From: Ahniella sp.
GTDB lineage: Bacteria > Pseudomonadota > Gammaproteobacteria > Xanthomonadales > Ahniellaceae
Assembly: GCA_016712105.1 (NCBI GenBank)
Contig: JADJRU010000003.1
Location: 124,001 to 188,000 of the forward strand
DNA: 64,000 bases
Reading direction: 5' to 3'
This document shows, in pieces, positions 48,358 to 57,471 of this stretch. The stretch's first letter is position 1. Each line of letters starts with the position of its first letter. A program made the translations under genes and the position numbers. Below the pieces are notes generated by a model. That model had not been told where the DNA came from. It saw nothing but the letters and a program-made list of their open reading frames with translations, and made no database searches.

Positions 48358-49791
48358 TCATTCAAACCCATCCGTGAACAGGGACGCGGTACCCCTTGCC
48401 CGAAGCGTGATCGTATAGACGGGTTGAACCCCTTGGGCATTCGTGAACGTGATCGCGGTTTGTGTCTGGTGGAGTCCAACAGAGGCTGTGCTCGCGTTGA
48501 AGGTATAGAAGATGGTGCAGTTGTTGCCCGGCGCCAGCGCGCCCGTACACAGGTTGAGGGACGAGAACGGATCATTGACCGCGCCACCCAGGAATCCAGT
48601 GAGATCCTGGTCGCCGTCGTTGCGGACCGTCACCGGCACGCTGATTGTGGTGTTCAGATCCACCGTCCCGAAGTCGACGAGTACCGGAGATACCTGACCG
48701 AGTGTGCCGACGCCGATTCCCGAGAATTGATAGGGTTGAAACTGGTCCACTGAGTTCCGCGAGAAGCTCATGAGCGTGTTTCCGCTGAACGCGCGCGTTT
48801 CGTTGGGGCGCATGCTGTAGTTCACGGCGCATGTGGCGCCGATGTCTGCGGTGTTGCTGGTGCATCCCACACCACCACCGAGGGTTCCGGAGAACACGCC
48901 GCCATCACTGCCGATTGGATCGAACCCGCCTCCGGCATAGTTGATGATGCCGGGGGCCGTGTTCGTGAAATGGATGGGGACCGTAGTCGCTCGCCCCAGA
49001 ACAACCTTGCCAAAGCCAATCGAGACGGGTCGTACGTGGACGAGACTCACGCTGGTCACGCCAGTGCCGCGGACTTCGATCGGATAGGAGTCCGCTACGC
49101 CTGCACCGCTGAGTTCGATTTGCAGCGAAGTCTGGTTGGTCAGCAAACCCAACGAGTTCGGCGTAAACGAGTAGACGAACTGGCAGCTTGCCCCCGACGC
49201 GAGCGTCGATCCACAAGTGCCAAGATTCGCCGAAAAGCCGTTCGACACGTTGAACCCGCCGCCGGCAAAACTGACCTCGTAATCGCGGCGATTGGTGATG
49301 GTGACCGGCACCGAAGCCGTCTGTCCCAGAAAGGTGTTGCCAAAGTCGATGCCGGTGGGCGAGACATCCACCAGCGTGCCGACACCCCGTCCTCGGAGCT
49401 GAATCGGCACCAAGTCGGTTCTGTCGCCTGCCGTGATGTGAAGTAAGGTCTGTGCCGACACCACAACAGCATTGGAGAGCTTCGGTCGGAATTCATAGTC
49501 GAACTGGCAGCTTGCGCCTGCGGCGAGCCCGCCGCCGCAAGTTCCGGTGAATCCGGCGAATCCGTCTGCACCCCCCATCCCACCGCCTGCGAAGGTCATC
49601 AGGGTGTCCGTGAGATTCCGAACGCTCACCGGTACGGTTTTGACCTCGCCGATGTTGATGCTGCCAAAGTCGATCTCGACCGGTCCGACATTGGCGATCG
49701 GTCGTTGCCCGGCGCCCTGAGCCTGAATGTCGGATCCCCAGGCAATCATCAGAGCGGCAATCAGGAGGATCTGTAACGTCCGATCTTTCAT
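48358..49791 (-). CDS. Exported HYDIN/ASH-like protein, paralogue 2
   Basis: ATG at 49791 (MKDRTLQILLIAALMIAW) begins the signal peptide. The architecture matches the protein at 44350-45804 unit by unit (IDFGSINIGEVKTVPVSVRN, IDFGNTFLGQTASVPVTITN, IGFGKVVLGRATTVPIHFTN, VDFGTVDLNTTISVPVTVRN), and the last 25 residues are nearly the same pattern, ending GTASLFTDGFE. About 477 residues. The pair flanks a small membrane gene, the Hpt gene and an exported protein, suggesting duplication with later insertion. Confidence 0.85.
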   Translation of the reverse strand: MKDRTLQILLIAALMIAWGSDIQAQGAGQRPIANVGPVEIDFGSINIGEVKTVPVSVRNLTDTLMTFAGGGMGGADGFAGFTGTCGGGLAAGASCQFDYEFRPKLSNAVVVSAQTLLHITAGDRTDLVPIQLRGRGVGTLVDVSPTGIDFGNTFLGQTASVPVTITNRRDYEVSFAGGGFNVSNGFSANLGTCGSTLASGASCQFVYSFTPNSLGLLTNQTSLQIELSGAGVADSYPIEVRGTGVTSVSLVHVRPVSIGFGKVVLGRATTVPIHFTNTAPGIINYAGGGFDPIGSDGGVFSGTLGGGVGCTSNTADIGATCAVNYSMRPNETRAFSGNTLMSFSRNSVDQFQPYQFSGIGVGTLGQVSPVLVDFGTVDLNTTISVPVTVRNDGDQDLTGFLGGAVNDPFSSLNLCTGALAPGNNCTIFYTFNASTASVGLHQTQTAITFTNAQGVQPVYTITLRARGTASLFTDGFE

Positions 49792-50096
49792 GGTCGTATC
49801 CCGGCTGGTTGGCTCATATATAGGCCAATCCCGGCCGGCGTCTTTGCGCCAAGTCAAATCAGAACGATTTAGGTCGCTGAGCAAACCCCTTGCTGGCGCT
49901 GAGCGCAGCGAAGCCCAGCTTGCGAAATGCGGAGCAAGGCGAAACCCGCCTGGCTGATCAAGCCCAAGGTGAGCGGCAGGGCTTTCTGTCAGCTCACGGG
50001 CTTCGGCCGGACAGGCCCACACCGTGTTTCCTGCCGTGCTTTTCGCAACTAGCTGGGCTTCGCTTCGCTCAGCGCAAGCCTACGCATCGTCCAGAC
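49792..50096. other. 305-bp spacer, mostly filled by an inverted-repeat element
   Basis: Contains the element at 49896-50075. The rest (49792-49895) should hold the promoter of the HYDIN-like paralogue 2. No gene seen. Confidence 0.4.
49896..50075. mobile_element. MITE-like element with 25-bp terminal inverted repeats
   Basis: The left end (49896-49920, GCGCTGAGCGCAGCGAAGCC) and the right end (50051-50075) are reverse complements with 24 of 25 bases matching. The 180-bp element has no gene. No target duplication is obvious. It could be a MITE or a folded extragenic repeat. Confidence 0.5.
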
Positions 50097-50894
50097 TTAC
50101 CCGCACTTGGAGTAGCCGCACGACAGACACGTGCCGCAACCGTCCATGATGATCATGGCTTTCGTGTTGCACTTGGGGCACATGGTCGCGCTGGGCGGAA
50201 ACTTGGCTTCGCCGTCGCTGCCGACACCGGTGTCTTGCGGCTGGGTGGGCTCGTTGTGGCTGGGCGCCGGGGTGCTGTTGCCAGCTTTCTTCTTGACCGA
50301 TGCTTCGTACGCGGCACGCTTGTCGGCGATGAGCTGGCGCTGGACGTCGCTCAGTTCGGCGGTGTGGATCATGCCGATCTGCTTGAGATGGTCTTCGACG
50401 ACGGCACCGATTTCGGCGACGATCGACGGCATGTAGATGCCGCCCTGTTTGAAGTAACCACCGCGCGGATCGAACACGGCCTTCATTTCCTCGACCAGGA
50501 AGGAAATGTCGCCGCCCTTGCGGAACACGGCGCTCATGATGCGGGTGAGTGCCACGATCCACTGGAAGTGGTCCATGTTCTTCGAGTTGATGAAGATCTC
50601 GAACGGGCGGCGCGCTTCGTGCGGCGTGCCGTGATTGAGCACGATGTCGTTGATCGTCACGTACAGCGCATGCTCGAACAACGGCGACTTGATCTTGTAG
50701 GTCTCGCCGATCAGCACGTCCGGGCGCTCGACCTGTTCGGTCATCTGGATCACTTCGGCGCTGCGCAATTCCATGCGCTCGTCCGGATCCTTGTGCTTGA
50801 CCACCACGACCTCTGAGTTGTCTCCGCCGGTTTTCTGCTCATCCGCCTTGACGACGGCGTAGCCTTTGATTTTCTTGCTGATCTTGATGGCCAT
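50097..50894 (-). CDS. nrdJ: Class II ribonucleotide reductase, second subunit (NrdJb-like, TSCPD region)
   Basis: The 265-residue product begins MAIKISKKIKGYAV after GGAG. It contains the TSCPD-type domain (ALYVTINDIVLNHGTPHEARRPFEIF) and ends in a Cys-rich tail (CPKCNTKAMIIMDGC, CLSCGYSKCG), probably the reducible pair that reduces the active site. It is the C-terminal part of a B12-dependent RNR, split from the large subunit as in Pseudomonas NrdJa/NrdJb. A histone H1-like gene lies between. Frame intact. Confidence 0.88.
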   Translation of the reverse strand: MAIKISKKIKGYAVVKADEQKTGGDNSEVVVVKHKDPDERMELRSAEVIQMTEQVERPDVLIGETYKIKSPLFEHALYVTINDIVLNHGTPHEARRPFEIFINSKNMDHFQWIVALTRIMSAVFRKGGDISFLVEEMKAVFDPRGGYFKQGGIYMPSIVAEIGAVVEDHLKQIGMIHTAELSDVQRQLIADKRAAYEASVKKKAGNSTPAPSHNEPTQPQDTGVGSDGEAKFPPSATMCPKCNTKAMIIMDGCGTCLSCGYSKCG

Positions 50895-51113
50895 GGGGGA
50901 GCTCCGGACGGACGGCATTTGCGGTTGCGTTGGTGGGTCGTGCCCGCCTGCGTCGAATTTCGACACCGCCCTGCGACGGCGCCGCCGCACCGAGGCTTTC
51001 GCCTGGCGCTGCAGGGACTGCGCCGATTGGAAAATGGGGGCGCCGGGTTCGGCGCCCATCAATCGGCAATTCCGACCTGGAATCGCTTGCGCGACTCTCC
51101 AGTCGAGTACTGC

Positions 51114-51602
51114 TTATTTTTTCTTCGCTGCCTTTTTGGCTGGCTTGGCGGCTTTCTTGGCCGGCTTCGCTGCTTTCTTGGCTGGCTTGGCTGCGGCTTT
51201 CTTCACCGGCTTTGCTGCCTTCTTGGCGGGCTTGGCTGCAGCCTTCTTCGCCGGCTTTGCTGCCTTCTTGGCAGGCTTGGCGGCTTTCTTGGCCGGCCGG
51301 CTTCGCAGCTTTCTTCGCCGGCTTGGCTGCTTTCTTCGGCGCAGCCTTCTTGGCGGCCGGCTTTGCAGCCTTCTTCGCAGCGGCCTTCTTGGCCGGCTTG
51401 GCGGCGACTTTCTTGGCGACAGCCTTCTTCACTGCGGATGCTTTCTTGGCGACGGCGGCCTTGGCCTTCTTCACCACTTTCTTGGCACCAGCGACGGCGT
51501 CGGAGGCTTTTCGACCACGGCTGCCTTGACTTCGGCGGCCTTGTCAGCGACCGCATCGGCGGCGCCGGACAGTGTGGCAACGATCGGGTTCGTATCACTC
51601 AT
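51114..51602 (-). CDS. Histone H1-like Lys/Ala/Pro-rich protein (frameshifts)
   Basis: Start at 51602 (MSDTNPIVATLSGAADAVAD), then after a missing G near 51510 a run of KKA/AKPAKK repeats to the TAA at 51114-51116 (AAKKAAKKK). A four-base GGCC gain near 51297 shifts frame and would give a Gln/Ser-rich tail instead. Corrected length about 162 residues. Such proteins (AlgP- or Hc1-like) bind DNA and condense the nucleoid. It lies between the two parts of the class II reductase on the same strand. The repeats make it prone to assembly errors. Confidence 0.75.
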
Positions 51603-51759
51603 GGGATTACTCCTGCTGCTTCAGTTTTATGTTGTTGGGGTACCCGCCGGAATGCTGATCCTTCACCGCACCGGCACCGTTCGCGAACCACCGCGGACGA
51701 TTCATCGATCGAAACCCGGAGGCTTCGATCCGCGAACCATCCATGGCTCGCGTGTTCAA

Positions 51760-53908
51760 CTAAAACTTACCGTAATAACCCTCTTTCAGCGCGTCGAACA
51801 GGTTGGCGGCGGTGTGCAGCTCGCCGTCGTATTCGATCTCTTCGTTGCCCTTCACCTCCAGCACCGAGCCGTCCTCCAGCTCGAAGCGGTAGGTGGTGTT
51901 CTCAAGGTCCTTTCCTTGACCAGCACGCCCTGGAAGGCGGCCGGGTTGAAGCGGAAGGTGGTGCAGCCCTTCAGGCCCTGCTCGTGGGCGTAGCGGTAGA
52001 TGTCCTTGAACTGCTCGTACGGGTAGTCCGTGGGGACGTTGGCGGTCTTGGAGATGGAGGAATCCACCCACTTCTGCGCGGCGGCCTGCACGTCCACGTG
52101 CTCCTTGGGGGTGATGTCGTCGGCGCTGATGAAGTAGTCCGGCAGCTTCGCGTCGGCCTTCTCGGCGAACGGCATGGCCTTCGGGTTGACCAGTTCGCGG
52201 TAGGCCAGCAGCTCGTAGCTGAAGACGTCGACCTTTTCCTTGGACTTCTTGCCTTCGCGGATCACGTTGCGGCTGTAGTGATGGGCGAAGCTGGGCTCGA
52301 TGCCGTTGCTGGCGTTGTTGGCCAGCGACAGCGAGATCGTGCCGGTCGGCGCGATCGAGCTGTGGTGGGTGAAGCGCGCGCCGGTCTCGGCCAGCTCGTC
52401 CACCAGCTCCGGCGCCACCGATGCCACGCGCTGCATGTAGCGGCTGTACTTGGCGTGCAGGACGCGGCCCGGGATCTCCTGGCCGACCTTCCAGCCGTCG
52501 GCGGCCATTTCCGGGCGCTTGCGCAGCATCTCGGCGGTGACTTCAAACTCCTCGTTCATGATGGGCGCGGGGCCCTTCTCGCGCGCAAGCTCCAGGCCCG
52601 CTTCCCAGCCGGCCACGGCCATCTCGCGCGGCGATGCCTCGGTGAACTCGCAGGATTCCGGCGCTGCCGTATTTCATCTTCAGCATGGTCAGGGTGGAGC
52701 CCAGGCCGAGGAAGCCCATGCCGTGGCGGCGCTTGCGCAGGATCTCGTCGCGCTGCTGCTGCAACGGCAGGCCGTTGACCTCGACCACGTTGTCGAGCAT
52801 GCGGGTGAACACGCGCACGACTTCCTTGTATTCCTCCCAGTCGAAGGTCGCCTTCGCGGTGAACGGGTCGCGCACGAACTTGGTCAGGTTGACCGAGCCC
52901 AGCAGGCAGGCGCCGTACGGCGGCAGCGGCTGCTCGCCGCAGGGATTGGTGGCGCGGATGTTCTCGCACCACCAGTTGTTGTTCATCTCGTTGACGCGGT
53001 CGATCAGGATGAAGCCCGGCTCGGCGTAGTCGTACGTCGAGACCATGATCATGTCCCACAGGTGGCGGGCGCGGATGTGGCCGTAGACCTTGCAGGCGAC
53101 CAGGCCGTCGTCGCGGCTGATGTAGTTCTTGTGGGTCGGCCATTCGCGCCAGACCACCTGGGCGGCGTCGTCGAGGTCGATGTCGCCCTGTTCCTTTCTT
53201 GCTGACCGGGAACACCAGCGGCCAGTCGGCGTCGGTCTTGACCGCCTGCATGAAGCCGTCGGTGATCAGCAGCGACAGGTTGAACTGGCGCAGGCGCCCG
53301 TCCTCGCGCTTGGCGCGGATGAAATCCTTCACGTCCGGATGCGACACGTCGAAGGTGCCCATCTGCGCGCCGCGGCGGCCACCGGCCGAGGACACGGTGA
53401 AGCACATCTTGTCGTAGATATCCATGAACGACATCGGGCCGGAGGTGTACGCGCCGGCGCCGGCGACGAACGCGCCGCGCGGGCGCAGCGTGCTGAATTC
53501 GTAGCCGATGCCGCAGCCCGCCTTCAGGGTCAGGCCGGCCTCGTGGACCTTGTCGAGGATGCCGTCCATCGAGTCCTCGATCGTGCCGGACACCGTGCAG
53601 TTGATCGTGCTGGTCGCCGGCTTGTGCTCCAGCGCACCGGCATTGGACGTGATTCGGCCAGCCGGAATCGCCCCGCGGCGCAACGCCCACAGGAACCGTT
53701 CGAACCAGTATTTCTGCTTTTCAGGCGTTGTCTCGGTTTCCGAGAGCGCCTTGGCCACGCGCTTGTAGGTGTCGTCGATGGTGCCGTCGATCGCCTCGTT
53801 GCGCTTGTTCTTCAAGCGGTACTTCTTGTCCCAGATGTCAAAGGAAGCCGGCTGCAAGGGAATATCCACGATTTCCCGAGCCAAGCTCTCCAGGCGCACG
53901 CTGCTCAT
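51760..53908 (-). CDS. nrdJ: Class II (B12-dependent) ribonucleotide reductase large subunit (NrdJa-like; three frameshifts)
   Basis: Reduces ribonucleoside di- or triphosphates using adenosylcobalamin. Motifs: GCGIGYEFSTLRPRG, FTVSSAGGRRGAQMGTFDV, ATNPCGEQPLPPYGACLLGS (NPCGE, radical Cys and partner), SSIAPTGTISL, ending EIEYDGELHTAANLFDALKEGYYGKF. The pieces lie in different frames, with shifts near 53190, 52660 and 51915. Total about 716 codons. The start at 53908 (MSSVRLESL) is the usual N-terminus. The gap to the histone-like gene is 157 bp. No B12 riboswitch was found upstream. Confidence 0.9.
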
Positions 53909-54305
53909 TTAGTTTTCTCTCCCGGAACTGCCAAATTCAAAACGTTCAATTCGCCAAAAACCACCGGAATCCGCCCGCAAGAACTTGGGTTCACGAAACC
54001 CAGCCCCTGTTCTGTCAAATGGCGTCTTCCAGCCCCTGCACGCAAACACACGCAGCCCGAAAAATCGGACCGTCAGAACCAAGGAAATCCCAGATATGGG
54101 GGCTCATCGGCGTTCCTCGACACAAGATGTTGTGCTCACTGCGACTTCCAGACATTACGACTGGCACGGGGATCCGTCAATCTTTCTTTCTGCGAGGTGT
54201 GCCCGGCCGCACGGATTGCCTGATCCTACCGACCGATTTCCGGTCCGGTGCGTGCGGTAGGACACGAACACTCGTTATCGTTGGTACCTCCCGGAGAAAT
54301 TGCCC
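53909..54305. other. 397-bp divergent spacer
   Basis: Holds the promoters of nrdJ (minus) and the 54306 gene (plus). A short palindrome (TTGGGTTcacgAAACCCA, about 53985-54002) is the only structure noticed. I looked for a cobalamin riboswitch and NrdR boxes and did not find them. Confidence 0.45.
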
Positions 54306-54836
54306 ATGCGCCCGATTCCCCTGCTCGCCCTTTCCGCCGTGCTGCTGTGTGCTCCGGTCGCGAACGCCGAAAAGCAGCAATCGTCCACGCATCTGAAGCG
54401 AATGAGCATCGAACTGCCCGCAAAAGGCTGGGAAGTCACCGCAAACGGTCTCGATTCCGAAGAAGACCCGGAATTTGTCGCGAACTGGCATCAGCAAGTG
54501 GAGGTGTCGCTGGGCGAGGTGACATCGATCCCCCTGATCCAGGGCGAATCCGTGGTGATGCTGGACGCTTATGAAGACGCCCTGAAGCCGGTGTTCGAGA
54601 AGATGGAGCGCCAAAAGGCATTACCGAAAGGACTGCGTCCGCCCGCCGGGTTCGACTGCCGCGCCTATCGCAGTGTGATGTTTGCGGGTGATGAAGCGGA
54701 TTCCACGGACCTGACCTGTTATGCGCCCTATCGAGGCGGTGCCCGCTTCATGCAGGTCGAGATCAAGGACACCGCCAAGGGCGTCGACAAGGCGGCCCTG
54801 CAGTCCGCGCTGAACGCGATCCGGCTGATCGACTGA
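54306..54836 (+). CDS. Small exported protein of unknown function
   Basis: ATG at 54306 is chosen; GGAG lies about ten bases ahead (cccggagaaattgccc). The product of 176 residues has a signal peptide (IPLLALSAVLLCAPVANA). The mature part has two cysteines (GFDCRAYRS, DLTCYAPYRG) likely to pair. The family is not recognised. It converges on the small gene at 54881. Confidence 0.7.
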   Translation: MRPIPLLALSAVLLCAPVANAEKQQSSTHLKRMSIELPAKGWEVTANGLDSEEDPEFVANWHQQVEVSLGEVTSIPLIQGESVVMLDAYEDALKPVFEKMERQKALPKGLRPPAGFDCRAYRSVMFAGDEADSTDLTCYAPYRGGARFMQVEIKDTAKGVDKAALQSALNAIRLID

Positions 54837-54880
54837 CGCTACGGAAGAAGCTCGTCCTGAGCTCGTTCTGTAGCGCTTGG

Positions 54881-55126
54881 TCAGGTTCGCGGCAGCGTCA
54901 TGCCCGGAATCAGGGCGCGCCAACCCGGGCTCGCCCGAGTTGGCACCCGTACCACGACCTCGGACTGGTCGACGACCAGTTCCAGTTGCCCCGCCTCCTG
55001 GCAGGCCAGCGCCGGTGCCTCCATCCCTGGCTGCACGGATTCAGCCGACAACGCGATCACCAGCCCGAACAGGCCGACGCACAGTCCCTGCGCGATCACA
55101 CGTTTCCACATCCTGGTCAGCGTCAT
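54881..55126 (-). CDS. Small exported protein of unknown function
   Basis: An ideal AAGGAGGA lies seven bases before the ATG at 55126, which decides the start. The 81-residue protein has one N-terminal hydrophobic stretch (VIAQGLCVGLFGLVIALSAE) and a short exported part with one Cys. Not recognised. Confidence 0.65.
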   Translation of the reverse strand: MTLTRMWKRVIAQGLCVGLFGLVIALSAESVQPGMEAPALACQEAGQLELVVDQSEVVVRVPTRASPGWRALIPGMTLPRT

Positions 55127-55517
55127 ACATCCTCCTTGGTTTGTTGCCTCCATGAGATCGCAATTGTCGTGCCAAGGTTGCATTGCGTCCAACTCTATGA
55201 TTTTGCTGGGTAATTGTTTCCAGCGGTCGGATTGTTGGCTGTCGCCGGTGTCCGGTTCAGAAACATTGGTCAACCTATTGTTTTTATTGCCTTTCTGGCG
55301 GATTCCGGACTGTCCGGGCAGTGTCCGGTGTGTCCGCAGTTGAACACTGACTCGCCGAATCCGAATACGCCGGAAATCCGGCGCCATGCGTATCACATGA
55401 ATTTGTGAACCGGCTCGAATCCCTGTAATCTGGGAGATGATTATCGGCGCGAAGTATGTTACCCGCGCCGAAATGTGGGAAGGATTGCAAAATTTCGGAG
55501 ACGAGGGGCTGTTCGAT
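55127..55517. other. 391-bp divergent spacer, no supported gene
   Basis: Must hold promoters for the genes at 54881-55126 and 55518-57339. Lower GC than the neighbours. No clear operator or hairpin seen. Confidence 0.4.
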
Positions 55518-57339
55518 ATGAAGATCAATAAATGGTTGCTTTCGGGTGCTGTGCTGTTGGCGTTTGGCGTTCAGGCGAATGAGCAGAAGCTCGGGACCTA
55601 CGCGACGATGCGCGCGCTGGATGGTCAGATCCAGGCTTTCAAGGGCCGCGAGCTGTCGCAATCGGAGCGCCAGCAGGTTGATGGTCTGCGTGCGCAGTTC
55701 GAATCACTGAGCCAGTCGATGGGCGGTGACGACCCGACTCGCATGTACGAAGGCTCAACGCGCACCGCCGCGCAACGGATTCCGAACGGTTCTGGTCCGA
55801 CGCCGCCGGCCGGCATGACCGTCACGACCACTTCGGCCTCGAGCGCCGGTGCCGTCGCAATCGCCGACCTGGTTGTCTCAACCTCCACGATCACGGTCGC
55901 GGGTGCGGGCACGTACCTGTGGGACGTTGACCTGCTGACGAACATCACGCATTTGTTCGCCGCCGAGATGGACACCACGATCACGTCGCCTGCAGGCACC
56001 ATCGTGACCTTGAGCACCGACAACGGCGCCGGCAACGACAACGTGTTCAACGGCACGACCTGGGATGACGACGCCAACCCAGCCGGCCAAGTGCCGTACA
56101 CGACGAACAACGGCATGGTGACCGATCATGCCTACGTCAACCTGACGGCTGCCACGCCGCTGGTCTCCGAAGAAGGTTTCGGCGCGTTTCGCGGTGAAAA
56201 CCCGAATGGCGTGTGGACCTTGTCGGTCAGCGACGACCTGACGGGTGACACTGGCTCGATCGACAGTTGGACGATTGATGTCCATACGCTCACGTCGGCT
56301 CCGTCGGAAACCACGTTGGCCCATGCCAACAACACGCCAGTCGCGATTCCGACAGGCCCGGGTGTGGTGACCAGCACGGTGGCTGTCGCAGGGCGCTACC
56401 GGGGTCGTTACCGATCTCACGCTGCTGGGCGCCATTACGCACTCGTTCGCCGCCGACATGGACATCACGCTGCAATCGCCGGCAGGCACCGTCGTGACAC
56501 TCAGCACCGACAATGGTGCGGGCAACGACAATGTCTACAACGGCACCACGTGGGACGTGAATGCCAACCCGGCAGGCGCGGTCCCTTACGCGACCAACAA
56601 CGGTGTCACGACCGACCATACCTATGTGAACCTCACGACTGCCACGCCGCTGACGGCCGAAGAATCCCTCTCGGCATTCATGGGTGAAGATCCGAACGGC
56701 ACCTGGACGCTCACGGTGAGCGACGACCTCGCCGGTGACGGCGGTTCGCTGGACGCTTTCACGCTGAACATCACGACGGGTGTTGCGCCTTGCCTGGCCA
56801 TCACTTGTCCGGCGAATGTCCGCAGCTACTGCCGCTGGGGACCTGTGCCGCTCCGGTCACGTTTGCTTGCCCTGACCGGTGACCCGGGTTGTGGTGCGAT
56901 TACGTGCGACGCGACCTCGGGTGGTTCATTCAACCTCGGCGGCACGAACGTAACCTGTACCGCTGCCGCCGGCCCGACCTGCAATTTCTCGGTGACGGTC
57001 GCCGATGCCGAAGCTCCGGTCATGACCTGCCCGGGCAACATCGTCACCCAGCCGACCTCTGTGCAGGGCGCAACGGTGTTGTTTGCAACGCCGACCGTGA
57101 CGGACAACTGCCCGGGTGTCGGCGCCGCAACCTGCGCTCCGGCCAGTGGCTCGATCTTCCCGACCGGCCTGACCAACGTATCGTGTGCGGCAACGGATGC
57201 GGCAACCAACGCTGGTGCCTGTGCATTCTCGGTGTCCGTCGGTCAAAACGTGTCGATCCCGGTCCTGAACAGCCTCGGTCTGTTTGCCCTGATCGCCATG
57301 GTCCTCGGTTTCGGTTGGGCACGTCGCCAATCGCTCTGA
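55518..57339 (+). CDS. Exported P-domain/HYR protein with IPTL-CTERM-like sorting tail (frameshifts)
   Basis: ATG at 55518 (MKINKWLLSGAVLLAFGVQA) begins the signal peptide. Two proprotein-convertase P-domain-like units follow, each with SPAGTIVTLSTDNGAGNDN and ENPNGVWTLSVSDDL or close copies. An indel near 56395 moves the second unit to another frame (ATGVVTDLTLLGAITHSF restores it). Two HYR-like Cys-rich units follow, with further small indels near 56820-56870. The end IPVLNSLGLFALIAMVLGF plus WARRQSL is an IPTL-CTERM type signal (I-P-x-L, helix, basic end), recognised by an archaeosortase/exosortase-like or related system. Length about 607 codons. Confidence 0.82.
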
Positions 57340-57363
57340 TCTCTGGACGAGCATAGGTTTGAC

Positions 57364-57396
57364 CAAAAGGGGCGGCCCACCAGGCCGCCCCTTTTG
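57364..57396 (+). terminator. Rho-independent terminator of the P-domain gene
   Basis: A 13-bp GC-rich stem (CAAAAGGGGCGGCC / GGCCGCCCCTTTTG) ends in T-runs on the coding strand, 25 bp after the stop. A-run on the other side makes it bidirectional. Confidence 0.9.
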
Positions 57397-57424
57397 TATG
57401 GTCGATCGCTGATCGGTTGGATCA

Positions 57425-57460
57425 CGAAAAAACAAGGCGGCCTCCGGGCCGCCTTGTTTC
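57425..57460 (-). terminator. Rho-independent terminator of the MetX-like gene
   Basis: AAACAAGGCGGCC pairs with GGCCGCCTTGTTT around TCCG; an A-run at 57426-57432 is the T-run of the minus transcript, 12 bp after the stop of the opposing gene. Confidence 0.88.
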
Positions 57461-57471
57461 TTGGGCGGTTC

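Noticed and set aside
51114..51602. Tandem-repeat array of the histone-like gene as CRISPR or VNTR element
   Set aside because: The repeats encode the AKPAKK protein repeat; spacing follows codons.
50919..52778. 619-codon plus-strand frame over the RNR and histone-like genes
   Set aside because: Antisense over frameshifted nrdJ and the Lys/Ala repeats; artefactual composition.
53909..54305. Cobalamin riboswitch upstream of nrdJ
   Set aside because: No B12-box sequence or matching fold was recognisable.
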